Part shown: piece by piece, positions 19,258 to 27,345 of the stretch
Position numbering within the stretch: the first letter of the stretch is position 1
Layout: every line of letters starts with the position of its first letter
Assembly: GCA_963664845.1 (NCBI GenBank)
Contig: OY761615.1
Coordinates: forward strand, 5,270,001 to 5,334,000
Reading direction: 5' to 3'
Length of the DNA: 64,000 bases
Source of the DNA: CAIYTF01 sp963664845
GTDB taxonomy: Bacteria; Bacteroidota; Ignavibacteria; Ignavibacteriales; Ignavibacteriaceae
The notes under the pieces: generated by a model
Databases searched by the model: none
Told to the model about the DNA's origin: nothing
Seen by the model: the letters and a program-made list of their open reading frames with translations, nothing else
Position numbers and translations under genes: made by a program

Positions 19258-21270
19258 ATGAAGTTCATTATGTCACTATTGCTGGTTCAGAGCATGCTTG
19301 TAGCACAGCCCAATGGCTTTTCCCTTCCTTCACTGTTTTCGGATAATATGGTAGTACAGCAAAAGATTGCATGGCGGATATGGGGAAATGCCTCACCGGG
19401 AACAACCGTTTCCGCAAAGACCAGCTGGGGATCATCAGCGACCACTGCTGCCGGTGAAAATGGGAAATGGATGCTGGTATTGAAAACTCCTGCCGCCGGG
19501 GGACCACACATGCTGACTATTACCAACCGAAAAGAAAAAAGAGTAATAAAAAATGTACTTTCCGGGGAGGTTTGGATATGTAGTGGGCAGTCCAATATGG
19601 AAATGCCGTTAGGCGGTTGGCTGCCGTCGGACACCATTATTGGCGGAGCTGCTGAAATCAAAAAGGCGAACAATGGAAGTCTGAGGTTTTTTACTGTTGA
19701 GAAGCAATTCGCGATAGAAAAGAAAGCAGAATGCAATGGGAAATGGGAAGAATGTACTCCGGCTAGTGCAGCGGCTTTTAGCGCAACAGGTTATTTCTTC
19801 GGTAAAAAGCTTGTTGAAACATTGAAGATTCCGGTTGGCTTAATACACACCAGTTGGGGAGGGACACCCGCACAGGCCTGGACTGAGGCCGGCTATCTTG
19901 GAAACTATCCTGTCTATAAAAACATTGTAGCAAATCTTCCTGAGTTAACAAGGCAGGAGCACGCACTTGCGGAATGGATGCATTCTTTGAAACAGATAAC
20001 CATTAGTGCAGATCATGACACCACTAAATGGATGCATTTGGATTTTGGTGACCTATCCTGCAAAGACAAATTATTTGATGATGCAAAATGGAAGACGATG
20101 AATCTGCCTGCTAACTGGGAAAATGCAGGTCTGGGCGATTTTGACGGTGCCGTGTGGTTCAGAAAAACAGTTATACTCCCTATGGAATACAGAGGCAGAG
20201 AGTTAAGCCTGCAGCTTGGGCCAATTGATGATATGGATATTGCCTATGTTAATGGAATCAAGGCAGGAGGCATGGAAACTGAAGGAAAGTGGCGAAATGA
20301 CAGGGACTATCCAATTTCTGCAGAGATGAGCAGAGACAGCGAAATGGTCATTGCGGTGCGCGTGGTGGATAATCAGGGTGGCGGCGGTATGTGGGGGAAA
20401 GCGGAAAGCATGAAGCTGGCTCTGAAAGAAAACCCGGCGAACAGCATTAGTTTGGCGGGAATCTGGAAATATTATCCGGTAGCCGAGTTCAGGAACATGA
20501 CTTTTTATTACTGGGGAATTGATGCGGAAAAATATGCTTCGCGCCCCCAAATGATAAGTCAGCTTTCGGCCAATACGCCTACTTCGTTATACAACGGGAT
20601 GATCAACCCACTTATTCCATTGGTATTTAAGGGAGCGATATGGTATCAGGGAGAATCCAATGCCGACAATCCGGTGGAATACCGTACATTGTTTCCGGAC
20701 ATGATTAAATCCTGGCGGGAGACCATGCAGAATGGCAGCTTCCCCTTTTATTTTACACAGATAGCTCCGTTTGATTATGGAACGTCAACGAACTCGGCTC
20801 GGTTGCGTGAAGCTCAGGCGATGGCGGCAGTAAGCGTACCCAACAGCGGTATGGCCGTGACACTTGACATAGGAAACCCGACAAACATTCATCCGGGAAA
20901 TAAGCATGATGTGGGAGACCGGCTGGCACGTATTGCTTTGGCGAAGACTTACAAAAAACCAATTGCCTGTTCAGGACCTGAATATATAAGCTGTGCCGTG
21001 AAGGGGAGTACTGTTGTGCTTACCTTTAAATTTAACAAAGGCCTTATTGTTGTTCCCCGAAAAGGGCAAAACAATTTTACCATAGCCGGTGCTGATGGTA
21101 TATTTTATGCTGCAGATGTGAAAGTGAAGAACGAAATGCTGGTCGTGAGCTCACCAAAGGTATCGGTTCCTGTTGCAGTGCGCTATTGCTGGAACAATAC
21201 AGATGAGGCTACATTGTTTAACAGCGACAAATTGCCCGCATCAAGTTTCAGGACGGATGTAGAAAAGTGA
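19258..21270 (+). CDS. Exported sialate O-acetylesterase-like SGNH esterase
   Basis: Predicted 670-residue exported esterase of the sialate-O-acetylesterase family, which removes O-acetyl groups from sugars; in environmental glycan loci such enzymes often act on acetylated plant or microbial polysaccharides rather than sialic acid. A short signal peptide precedes LPSLFSDNMVVQQ, the usual family start. The nucleophile Ser112 lies in CSGQSNMEMP, a second block is WYQGESNADNP, and the catalytic His is probably in NIHPGNKHDVGDRLA. A jelly-roll domain resembling the GH2 sugar-binding domain is inserted between the two halves of the SGNH fold (about residues 255-395, WFRKTVILPMEYRGRELSL), which is normal for the family. 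There is no T9SS domain, so a periplasmic location is likely. ATG at 19267 is an alternative start. Confidence 0.9.
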   Translation: MKFIMSLLLVQSMLVAQPNGFSLPSLFSDNMVVQQKIAWRIWGNASPGTTVSAKTSWGSSATTAAGENGKWMLVLKTPAAGGPHMLTITNRKEKRVIKNVLSGEVWICSGQSNMEMPLGGWLPSDTIIGGAAEIKKANNGSLRFFTVEKQFAIEKKAECNGKWEECTPASAAAFSATGYFFGKKLVETLKIPVGLIHTSWGGTPAQAWTEAGYLGNYPVYKNIVANLPELTRQEHALAEWMHSLKQITISADHDTTKWMHLDFGDLSCKDKLFDDAKWKTMNLPANWENAGLGDFDGAVWFRKTVILPMEYRGRELSLQLGPIDDMDIAYVNGIKAGGMETEGKWRNDRDYPISAEMSRDSEMVIAVRVVDNQGGGGMWGKAESMKLALKENPANSISLAGIWKYYPVAEFRNMTFYYWGIDAEKYASRPQMISQLSANTPTSLYNGMINPLIPLVFKGAIWYQGESNADNPVEYRTLFPDMIKSWRETMQNGSFPFYFTQIAPFDYGTSTNSARLREAQAMAAVSVPNSGMAVTLDIGNPTNIHPGNKHDVGDRLARIALAKTYKKPIACSGPEYISCAVKGSTVVLTFKFNKGLIVVPRKGQNNFTIAGADGIFYAADVKVKNEMLVVSSPKVSVPVAVRYCWNNTDEATLFNSDKLPASSFRTDVEK

Positions 21271-21435
21271 GCTGATAACAGTCAGCGTAGACTTGGAAAT
21301 AGGAAACAGATCAATCCGGATTTGCTGGCAAGTAAAACGATATCAGATACTAACTTACGCTTTACGCAATACTTCTGCCAGCTTGTTAGTAAATCCATCC
21401 TGGTGAATGGCTTTGAGGTATAATGAGTCAACTCA

Positions 21436-21663
21436 TCAATCCCGTAAATTTTTTCGCAATTGAGAGATCAAACCCGGTGCTTTCAAAATGACTGCTGATT
21501 CCATCGCCTGCCTGAACTCTTTCCGGACGATACCTTTTTCAGTATCCAATATGCCAATACCCGTATTCACAACTGCTGTATAAGATGAAAGTATTTTTTC
21601 TGCGGATAGGTTTTCTGCTTCATTTGATGTTGACCTAATTGTACTCTTCTCTCCTTGATGGTT
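21436..21663 (-). pseudogene. Possible gene remnant of unknown family
   Basis: A minus-strand frame of about 75 codons, open between stops, reads like real protein in its second half (GILDTEKGIVRKEFRQAMES then APGLISQLRKNLRD) but has no ATG in frame at its beginning. It could be a decayed gene fragment left by rearrangement. I do not recognise the family, and chance cannot be excluded. Confidence 0.25.
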
Positions 21664-21972
21664 GATTCAGTAACCTGCTCGTATACCAGATTACAATACT
21701 GCCGTACTAACTCAAGTTAAAGAACTATTTTTACTGTTAAATGTGCGAAGGGCAATTACCCGAAATGGTAGTCCAAAGCGACGAAAAACAGACTAATGGC
21801 ATATGGGAGCGAGTATTCGTTCGGAGTTTTCAGGACTTTTAATACACTCAGGTAACAGAAAGGACGGCTTTTTTGTGGGCGATATATCACTCAGTTCAAG
21901 GTTTTCCCTATGTAAGTGGATAAAAAAAGGAGTGGTGTTATGAAAGTCAGAGCCTCTGTTTAAAGAAATTAC

Positions 21973-22025
21973 TTGACAAGCATTCGCCAATTAATTATTT
22001 TGCAAACGTTATCGCAAACGTTTGC
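21973..22025 (+). promoter_or_regulatory. Promoter and overlapping LacI-type operators of the galactan regulator
   Basis: TTGACA (21973-21978), a 17-base spacer and TATTTT (21996-22001) form a good housekeeping-type promoter. Immediately downstream are an imperfect site TGCAAACGTTATCGCA (22001-22016) and a perfect palindrome GCAAACGTTTGC (22014-22025), matching the general LacI/GalR-family operator pattern. The perfect site ends six bases before the ATG and abuts the AGGAAA ribosome site, so bound repressor should block its own transcription. Confidence 0.75.
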
Positions 22026-22031
22026 AGGAAA

Positions 22032-23039
22032 ATGAAACACGCAACCATAACTGATATAGCCAAAAAACTTGGAATCTCCGCTTCCACGGTTTCGCGTGCC
22101 CTGAGCGACCACCCGGACATTAAAGCAGAAACCAAAAAGCGTGTAAAAAAGCTTGCCAAAGAATTTTACTACCGGCCCAATTCCATTGCCCAAAGCCTGA
22201 AAACCAGCAAGACCACCATCATAGGCGTTATTGTACCCGAAATACAGCACGACTTTTTCTCTTCTGCCATAAGCGGTATTGAAGAAGTGGCGTACCATGC
22301 AGGCTATACTATAATTGTCTGTCAGTCCAACGAGAATTTTGAGCGGGAAGTGGTTAATACTAATGCACTCATTCAGCAGCGCGTTGCCGGAATTGTTGCC
22401 TCCATTTCTCAGAACACAAAGAATGGTGACCATTTCCAGGGTGTTATCGATCGCGGTATTCCGCTGGTGTTCTTTGACCGGGCTTGTAATGGGATTTCTG
22501 TCAGTAAAGTTATTATCGACGATACAAAATGTGCATTTGAAGCCGTTTCACATTTAATCGGTAAAGGGTATAAACGGATAGCACACTTTACCGGGCCTAA
22601 AGATCTTGAAATTTGCAAGCTCCGCCTTAAGGGGTATAGCGACGCATTAAAGAAAGCAAATATTCCCTTCAGGAAGGAACTGATCTGCTACGGAGGATTG
22701 CACGAAACCGACGGATACCATTCAATGGATATCCTCCTGAAAGATAACATCATTCCGGATGCGATCTTCGCGGTTAACGACCCTGTTGCAGTGGGAGCAT
22801 TCCAGAGAATAAAAGAAGCGGGGTTGAAAATACCGGATGATATCGGTATCGTCGGCTTTTCAAATAATAAGATAACTGCTTTGGTAGATCCTCCAATAAC
22901 GACTATCGATCAGCCATCGTTTGAAATGGGAAAACGTTCCGCTCAAATTCTGATCGAACTGATAGAAAGTGAAAAGCCTTCAGCAAAACCAAAAACGGTT
23001 GTGCTCGAAGCAAAACTGTTGGTTAGAAGTTCAACATAA
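22032..23039 (+). CDS. LacI-family transcriptional regulator (probable galactan/galactose repressor)
   Basis: Predicted 335-residue LacI/GalR-family regulator. The N-terminal helix-turn-helix and hinge are complete: TITDIAKKLGISASTVSRAL, then the YYRPNSIAQSLK hinge region. A periplasmic-binding-protein-like effector domain follows (about 62-330), with IGVIVPEIQHDFFSSAISGI and the closing GIVGFSNNKITALVDPPITT block. Operators with the core GCAAACGTTTGC lie directly before its start and again between it and the symporter gene. This points to autorepression and control of the downstream Leloir/galactan genes. The effector is probably galactose or a galacto-oligosaccharide, inferred from context only. 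Confidence 0.92.
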   Translation: MKHATITDIAKKLGISASTVSRALSDHPDIKAETKKRVKKLAKEFYYRPNSIAQSLKTSKTTIIGVIVPEIQHDFFSSAISGIEEVAYHAGYTIIVCQSNENFEREVVNTNALIQQRVAGIVASISQNTKNGDHFQGVIDRGIPLVFFDRACNGISVSKVIIDDTKCAFEAVSHLIGKGYKRIAHFTGPKDLEICKLRLKGYSDALKKANIPFRKELICYGGLHETDGYHSMDILLKDNIIPDAIFAVNDPVAVGAFQRIKEAGLKIPDDIGIVGFSNNKITALVDPPITTIDQPSFEMGKRSAQILIELIESEKPSAKPKTVVLEAKLLVRSST

Positions 23040-23069
23040 ACATTGAGCGAAAAATTTTTCCGCAAAATT

Positions 23070-23081
23070 GCAAACGTTTGC
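23070..23081 (+). promoter_or_regulatory. LacI-type operator upstream of the galactose/galactan operon
   Basis: A perfect GCAAACGTTTGC palindrome, flanked by ATT on the left and GAAAA on the right, 134 bases before the symporter ATG. It is identical in core to the operator before the regulator gene. A possible promoter lies further downstream (TTTGTT at 23115, N18, TATAAC at 23139-23144), so the site may act from upstream or pair with 22014-22025 by looping. Confidence 0.75.
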
Positions 23082-23215
23082 GAAAATGTAACAGGGGAAA
23101 TAACTCGTACAATGTTTGTTATAGTGAACCCGGAATTGTATAACGTGAATTTGGTATAAGACTGTTACAACTGATTATATTTTTTAATTATTGAATAACC
23201 TTTTAAGAGGATAGC

Positions 23216-24892
23216 ATGCAGGCAATTGGGCTCTCATTTATTGATTGGGTGATCATCTTAGTCTATTTTGCATTTGTGATAGGCATTGGCTGGTATCTGA
23301 GACGCTTTACTACCAGTCAGGAGGACTTTTTCCTTGCCGGAAGAAAAAACTCCATGTGGGTCGCCGGACTTGCTTTTTTGTCTGCAAATCTTGGCGCCCT
23401 GGAGCTTCTGGGAATGACCGGTAATACATTTAAGTATGGAATGTATGTCGCCCATTTTTACTGGATTGGCGCTATCCCTGCAATGCTCTTTCTTGGTATC
23501 TACATGATGCCATTCTATTACAGCAGCAAGATCAATTCGGTCCCCGGCTATTTGAAACTGCGCTTTGATGAAAAAACCCGCGTTCTTAACGGCATTGCCT
23601 TCGCCATCATGACGTTGCTGGTCTCAGGGATCAATCTCTATGCTATGGCCCTTGTTCTGCATACGTTTCTGGGTTGGAACTGGGATGTCAGTTTGTGGGC
23701 GTCTGCAATAACCGTAGCAATATACGTGGGGTTGAGCGGGCTGATGTCGGCCATCTTTACCGAGATCATTCAGTTCTTTTTAATCTGGTTTGGACTGTTC
23801 CTCATTTCCATTCTTGGCATTATCGAAATTGGTAGTCTCAAAGAGATCATGAACCGGATCAACCAGTTCAGTGCTCAGGGTGCATTCACAACCTTATGGT
23901 CAACATCCGCTGATCCTACACAAAACGGAATGCTCATCAGTTGGGGAGGCATCGTGTTGGGATTGGGGTTCGTACTTTCGTTTGGTTACTGGACAACGGA
24001 TTTTCTTGTCATTCAGCGGGCTTTTTCCGCCAAGGACCTTCGCTCTGCCCGTATGACACCTATATTAGCCTCGTTCTTTAAAATGGCTTTGCCATTCATT
24101 GTTATTGTTGCGGGACTCATTGCCATTGTGCTTTCGAAAGATCCCAACAGTAATTTTCACCTGCTGGAAGACGGCGGACAGATAAACTATGATTCGGCTC
24201 TGCCAATGCTGATCGCCCGCTACTATCCATCTGGACTGGTGGGGCTTGGTGTCACGGCTCTTCTGGCAGGTTTCATGGCGGGACAGGCCGGAAATGTGAG
24301 CGCATTCAACACGGTTTGGACCTATGATATTTACCGCGCAGTTATCAACAAAAAAGCAAGCGATTCACATCTCCTCTGGATGGGACGGGTGTCCACCATC
24401 GTGGGTGTAGCATTGTCGCTGGTAACCGCATATTGGGCAAAGAGTTTTCCGAGCATTATGGACTATATGCAGGCGATATTCTCCTGGGTAAATGCGCCTC
24501 TGTTTGCAACCATGCTTCTGGGGATGTTCATCTGGTGGATAACACCGAACGGTGCGTTCTGGGGCCTGGTTGCAGGAATGCTTTCCTCGTTCTCGTTATA
24601 CATGGCAGTGAAATTTTCCTGGATGAACGAGAGTATCATAACTATGTCAAGTGTCCATAGCGATATGGCAACAAACTTCTGGCGTGCCTGGTGGGCATGG
24701 CTCATCTGTGCAGTTGTTACGGTTGTCGTCAGTCTTTTCACCAAAAAGAAATCCAAGGAAGAACTGGTTGGGCTGGTGAAAGGTTTGACCAAGGAGAACC
24801 ATGACCAACCCGTTCCATTCCTTAAGCGACCGGAATTTGTTGCTCTGATCTCTTTGATCGTTTTAATCATTCTTAATCTTATATTCTGGTAG
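23216..24892 (+). CDS. SSS-family Na+/sugar symporter (probable galactose uptake)
   Basis: Predicted 558-residue inner-membrane sodium:solute symporter of the SGLT branch. About 14 hydrophobic helices are visible. Family blocks include FFLAGRKNSMWVAGLAFLSA near the N-terminus and the GMTGNTFKYG, GLSGLMSAIFTEIIQF and LLAGFMAGQAGNVSAFNTVW regions that shape the Na+ and sugar sites. AGAGG upstream of the ATG is a good ribosome site. It is the first gene of the LacI-controlled run and sits just before galK and galT, so D-galactose is the probable substrate. It is followed after 12 bases by a small two-helix protein and then galK, giving a tight uptake-and-phosphorylation unit. Confidence 0.92.
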   Translation: MQAIGLSFIDWVIILVYFAFVIGIGWYLRRFTTSQEDFFLAGRKNSMWVAGLAFLSANLGALELLGMTGNTFKYGMYVAHFYWIGAIPAMLFLGIYMMPFYYSSKINSVPGYLKLRFDEKTRVLNGIAFAIMTLLVSGINLYAMALVLHTFLGWNWDVSLWASAITVAIYVGLSGLMSAIFTEIIQFFLIWFGLFLISILGIIEIGSLKEIMNRINQFSAQGAFTTLWSTSADPTQNGMLISWGGIVLGLGFVLSFGYWTTDFLVIQRAFSAKDLRSARMTPILASFFKMALPFIVIVAGLIAIVLSKDPNSNFHLLEDGGQINYDSALPMLIARYYPSGLVGLGVTALLAGFMAGQAGNVSAFNTVWTYDIYRAVINKKASDSHLLWMGRVSTIVGVALSLVTAYWAKSFPSIMDYMQAIFSWVNAPLFATMLLGMFIWWITPNGAFWGLVAGMLSSFSLYMAVKFSWMNESIITMSSVHSDMATNFWRAWWAWLICAVVTVVVSLFTKKKSKEELVGLVKGLTKENHDQPVPFLKRPEFVALISLIVLIILNLIFW

Positions 24893-24904
24893 AAGGAGAA
24901 AATC

Positions 24905-25120
24905 ATGTCAGAACATAAAATGAAACCCATCTGGTTTTTCGTCGGACTCATTCTTCTTGTAATCGGCGGACTTATTATGCTTAACGGCATTTATCTTCTT
25001 CTAAATCCTCCGCAACAGAAAACGGTTCTCAGTGAAATTCACCCGGATATCTGGTGGGGAGCGATAATGTTTTTGTTTGGGGGCGTGCTGTATTTCACCA
25101 CCAGAAAACAAACGGTTTGA
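24905..25120 (+). CDS. Small two-helix membrane protein between symporter and galK
   Basis: Predicted 71-residue protein with two hydrophobic helices (about 8-30 and 49-65) separated by a short loop containing NPPQQKTVLSEIHPDIWW. The AGAAGGAG ribosome site eight bases upstream is one of the strongest in the window, and the gene is closely spaced between the symporter and galK, so it is probably real. I do not recognise a named family. Its position suggests a small accessory subunit or stabiliser of the symporter. It has no signal-peptide cleavage motif. Confidence 0.75.
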   Translation: MSEHKMKPIWFFVGLILLVIGGLIMLNGIYLLLNPPQQKTVLSEIHPDIWWGAIMFLFGGVLYFTTRKQTV

Positions 25121-25127
25121 GTGTTTT

Positions 25128-26303
25128 ATGAATTCTTTCCAGAAAATTGGAAATAAATACCGGAGTCTGTTCGGGGACGAGCCTCTCCTGGTCCGTTCAC
25201 CCGGAAGATTGAATTTGATTGGTGAACATACAGACTATAACATGGGCTTTGTATTGCCTGCAGCTATCGACAAAGCAGTTTATTTTGCCATAGCCCCAAG
25301 GTCCGACAGGCAGTGCCGCCTTTTTGCGGCTGATCTGAATGAGGATTTTGATTTCTCGTTGGAAACACTGAAAAAATCAACAAAAAGCTGGCCAAATTAC
25401 TTGCTGGGCGTTGTCGATCAGTTTCAGAAGGCCGGGCATGTCATCAGTGGCTTTAATTGCGTTTTCGGTGGTGATATTCCTATTGGAGCAGGTCTCTCAT
25501 CTTCAGCGGCACTGGAAGCCGGTTTGACTTTTGCGCTGAATGAGATTTTTAGTTTGGGAATAGATAAAATGTCAATGGTCAAGATGGCACAAAAAGCCGA
25601 GAATGAATTCGTGGGGGTAAACTGCGGCATCATGGATCAGTTCATCAACGTTTTTGGACAGCAGGGAAATGCTCTCAGGATCGACTGTAGATCGCTGGAA
25701 TATGAACTGATACCTTTTGCACATGAAAGCATTTCAATTGTCTTCTTTAACACCAATGTATCACATACGCTTGCATCATCGGAATACAATCAACGCCGGA
25801 TTGAATGTAGCAGAGGAGTGGAAACCATTAAGTCAGTTTACGGACAGGTGAACAGTTTGCGTGATGTTTCTTCTGCCATGCTGCAGGAGTGTAAAGCACG
25901 GATGGATGAAGTGACATATCGGCGATGCAGTTATGTAGTCGGTGAAAATGATAGGCTGTTGCAGGCATGTGATGCTCTTAAAAAGAATGAACTTCGCGCT
26001 TTTGGGTCGCTGTTGTACAAAACGCACGAGGGATTGAGCAGTGATTATGAGGTCAGTTGTCCCGAACTTGATTTTCTGGTGGAAGAGACGAAAGATTTAT
26101 CCGCCGTTTACGGTTCCCGGATGATGGGCGGTGGATTTGGCGGGTGTACGATAAACCTGATTAAAAATGAATTCGTGAAACCGGTGACCAAACTGATCAA
26201 AAAGAAATACAATCAAAAATTTGGGCACGACACTACAGTGTATGTAACGAAGATCAGTGGAGGAACAAGTATAGTGAGTGTGAAAGAAAATGCAGCAATT
26301 TGA
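25128..26303 (+). CDS. galK: Galactokinase
   Basis: Predicted 391-residue cytoplasmic GHMP-family kinase that phosphorylates alpha-D-galactose at C1 using ATP. The galactokinase signature GRLNLIGEHTDYN is present near residue 25. The ATP-binding GHMP motif is GGDIPIGAGLSSSAALEAG, and the third motif is GSRMMGGGFGGCTINLI. The start at 25128 (MNSFQKIG) follows the small membrane protein by seven bases; the earlier in-frame start at 25077 would overlap that gene and add an unlikely sequence. It overlaps galT by 14 bases, indicating translational coupling. Length and motifs are those of a normal active enzyme. Confidence 0.96.
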   Translation: MNSFQKIGNKYRSLFGDEPLLVRSPGRLNLIGEHTDYNMGFVLPAAIDKAVYFAIAPRSDRQCRLFAADLNEDFDFSLETLKKSTKSWPNYLLGVVDQFQKAGHVISGFNCVFGGDIPIGAGLSSSAALEAGLTFALNEIFSLGIDKMSMVKMAQKAENEFVGVNCGIMDQFINVFGQQGNALRIDCRSLEYELIPFAHESISIVFFNTNVSHTLASSEYNQRRIECSRGVETIKSVYGQVNSLRDVSSAMLQECKARMDEVTYRRCSYVVGENDRLLQACDALKKNELRAFGSLLYKTHEGLSSDYEVSCPELDFLVEETKDLSAVYGSRMMGGGFGGCTINLIKNEFVKPVTKLIKKKYNQKFGHDTTVYVTKISGGTSIVSVKENAAI

Positions 26304-27345
26304 AAATAACCGGTTTCCGCATAGACGAAAGAACATTTTAACCGGTGAATGGGTGTTGGTTTCACCCCAACGTACCGATCGTCCCTGGCAGGGTGAGGTG
26401 TCTCCCCCGAAAGAGATCATCCGTCCACAATACGATCCGGACTGTTATTTATGCCCCGGGAATAAGCGTGCCAACGGGGAGAGCAATCCCGATTATACCG
26501 GTAGTTTTGCATTTACCAATGATTTTTCCTCGATGATTGAAAAAATACCCTCACGTTCGCACAACGTGAACGACCTGCTGATATCCAGGAATGAAAAAGG
26601 CATCTGCAGAGTGGTTAATTTTTCTCCGCGCCACGATCTTACTCTTGCTGAAATGTCTGAAAAAGAAATTCAATCAGTAATTGAAACCCTGAAAAAAGAA
26701 TTCAAGGCAATGAGTAAAAATCCAAAAATCAATCATGTCCAGATATTTGAGAACAAAGGCGCGATAATGGGCAACAGTAATCCGCATCCGCATTGTCAGA
26801 TTTGGGCACAGGAAAGTATACCGACCGACCCCGCAAAGGAACTGCTGCAATTCACCCGTTATTTTAGAAAGAACAACACAACCATATTAAGTGATTATCT
26901 GAAACTGGAGAAAAAACTCGGTGAACGGATTGTCTGCGAGAATGCATTATTCACGGTAGTCGTCCCGTTCTGGGCTGTGTGGCCATATGAGACAATGATA
27001 ATTTCAAAAAAACGATATGAGAATCTGAAGGATTTTAAGTCCGAAGAAATAAAGGCCTTTGCAAACGCGATAAAAACTATCACCGTCAAATATGATAATT
27101 TATTCAAGACGTCCTTTCCCTATTCAGCTGGCATCCATCAGGCCCCTACTGATGGGAGACATCACAAGGAATGGCATTTCCACATGCATTTCTATCCGCC
27201 ATTGCTACGGTCGGCAAGCATAAAGAAATACATGGTTGGTTATGAAATGCTTTCAGAGCCCCAGCGGGACATCACCCCAGAAATGAGTGCGAGTATACTG
27301 CGGCAATTGCCCGATGTGCATTATAAAACGGCAGCGGCTAAATGA
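26290..27345 (+). CDS. galT: Galactose-1-phosphate uridylyltransferase
   Basis: Predicted 351-residue cytoplasmic enzyme of the Leloir pathway: UDP-glucose + galactose-1-phosphate gives glucose-1-phosphate + UDP-galactose. The active-site motif NPHPHCQIW includes the nucleophile His168 (the second His of HPH). CYLCPGN (Cys52, Cys55) provides metal-ligand cysteines, and HHKEWHFHMHFYPP is the conserved C-terminal block. HPHCQ has Cys where the Escherichia coli enzyme has Gly, a tolerated change. The gene overlaps galK by 14 bases and ends in an ATGA overlap with the next gene. No galE or galU lies in the window, so the UDP-sugar half of the cycle must be encoded elsewhere. Confidence 0.95.
   Translation: MQQFENNRFPHRRKNILTGEWVLVSPQRTDRPWQGEVSPPKEIIRPQYDPDCYLCPGNKRANGESNPDYTGSFAFTNDFSSMIEKIPSRSHNVNDLLISRNEKGICRVVNFSPRHDLTLAEMSEKEIQSVIETLKKEFKAMSKNPKINHVQIFENKGAIMGNSNPHPHCQIWAQESIPTDPAKELLQFTRYFRKNNTTILSDYLKLEKKLGERIVCENALFTVVVPFWAVWPYETMIISKKRYENLKDFKSEEIKAFANAIKTITVKYDNLFKTSFPYSAGIHQAPTDGRHHKEWHFHMHFYPPLLRSASIKKYMVGYEMLSEPQRDITPEMSASILRQLPDVHYKTAAAK

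Larger units (their letters stand above)
21271..22031. other. Long intergenic region upstream of lacI-type regulator
   Basis: About 760 bases without an intact gene. It contains a stop-bounded minus-strand frame that looks protein-like (21436-21663, listed separately) and ends with the regulator promoter and operators (21973-22025). The rest shows nothing recognisable. Confidence 0.6.
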
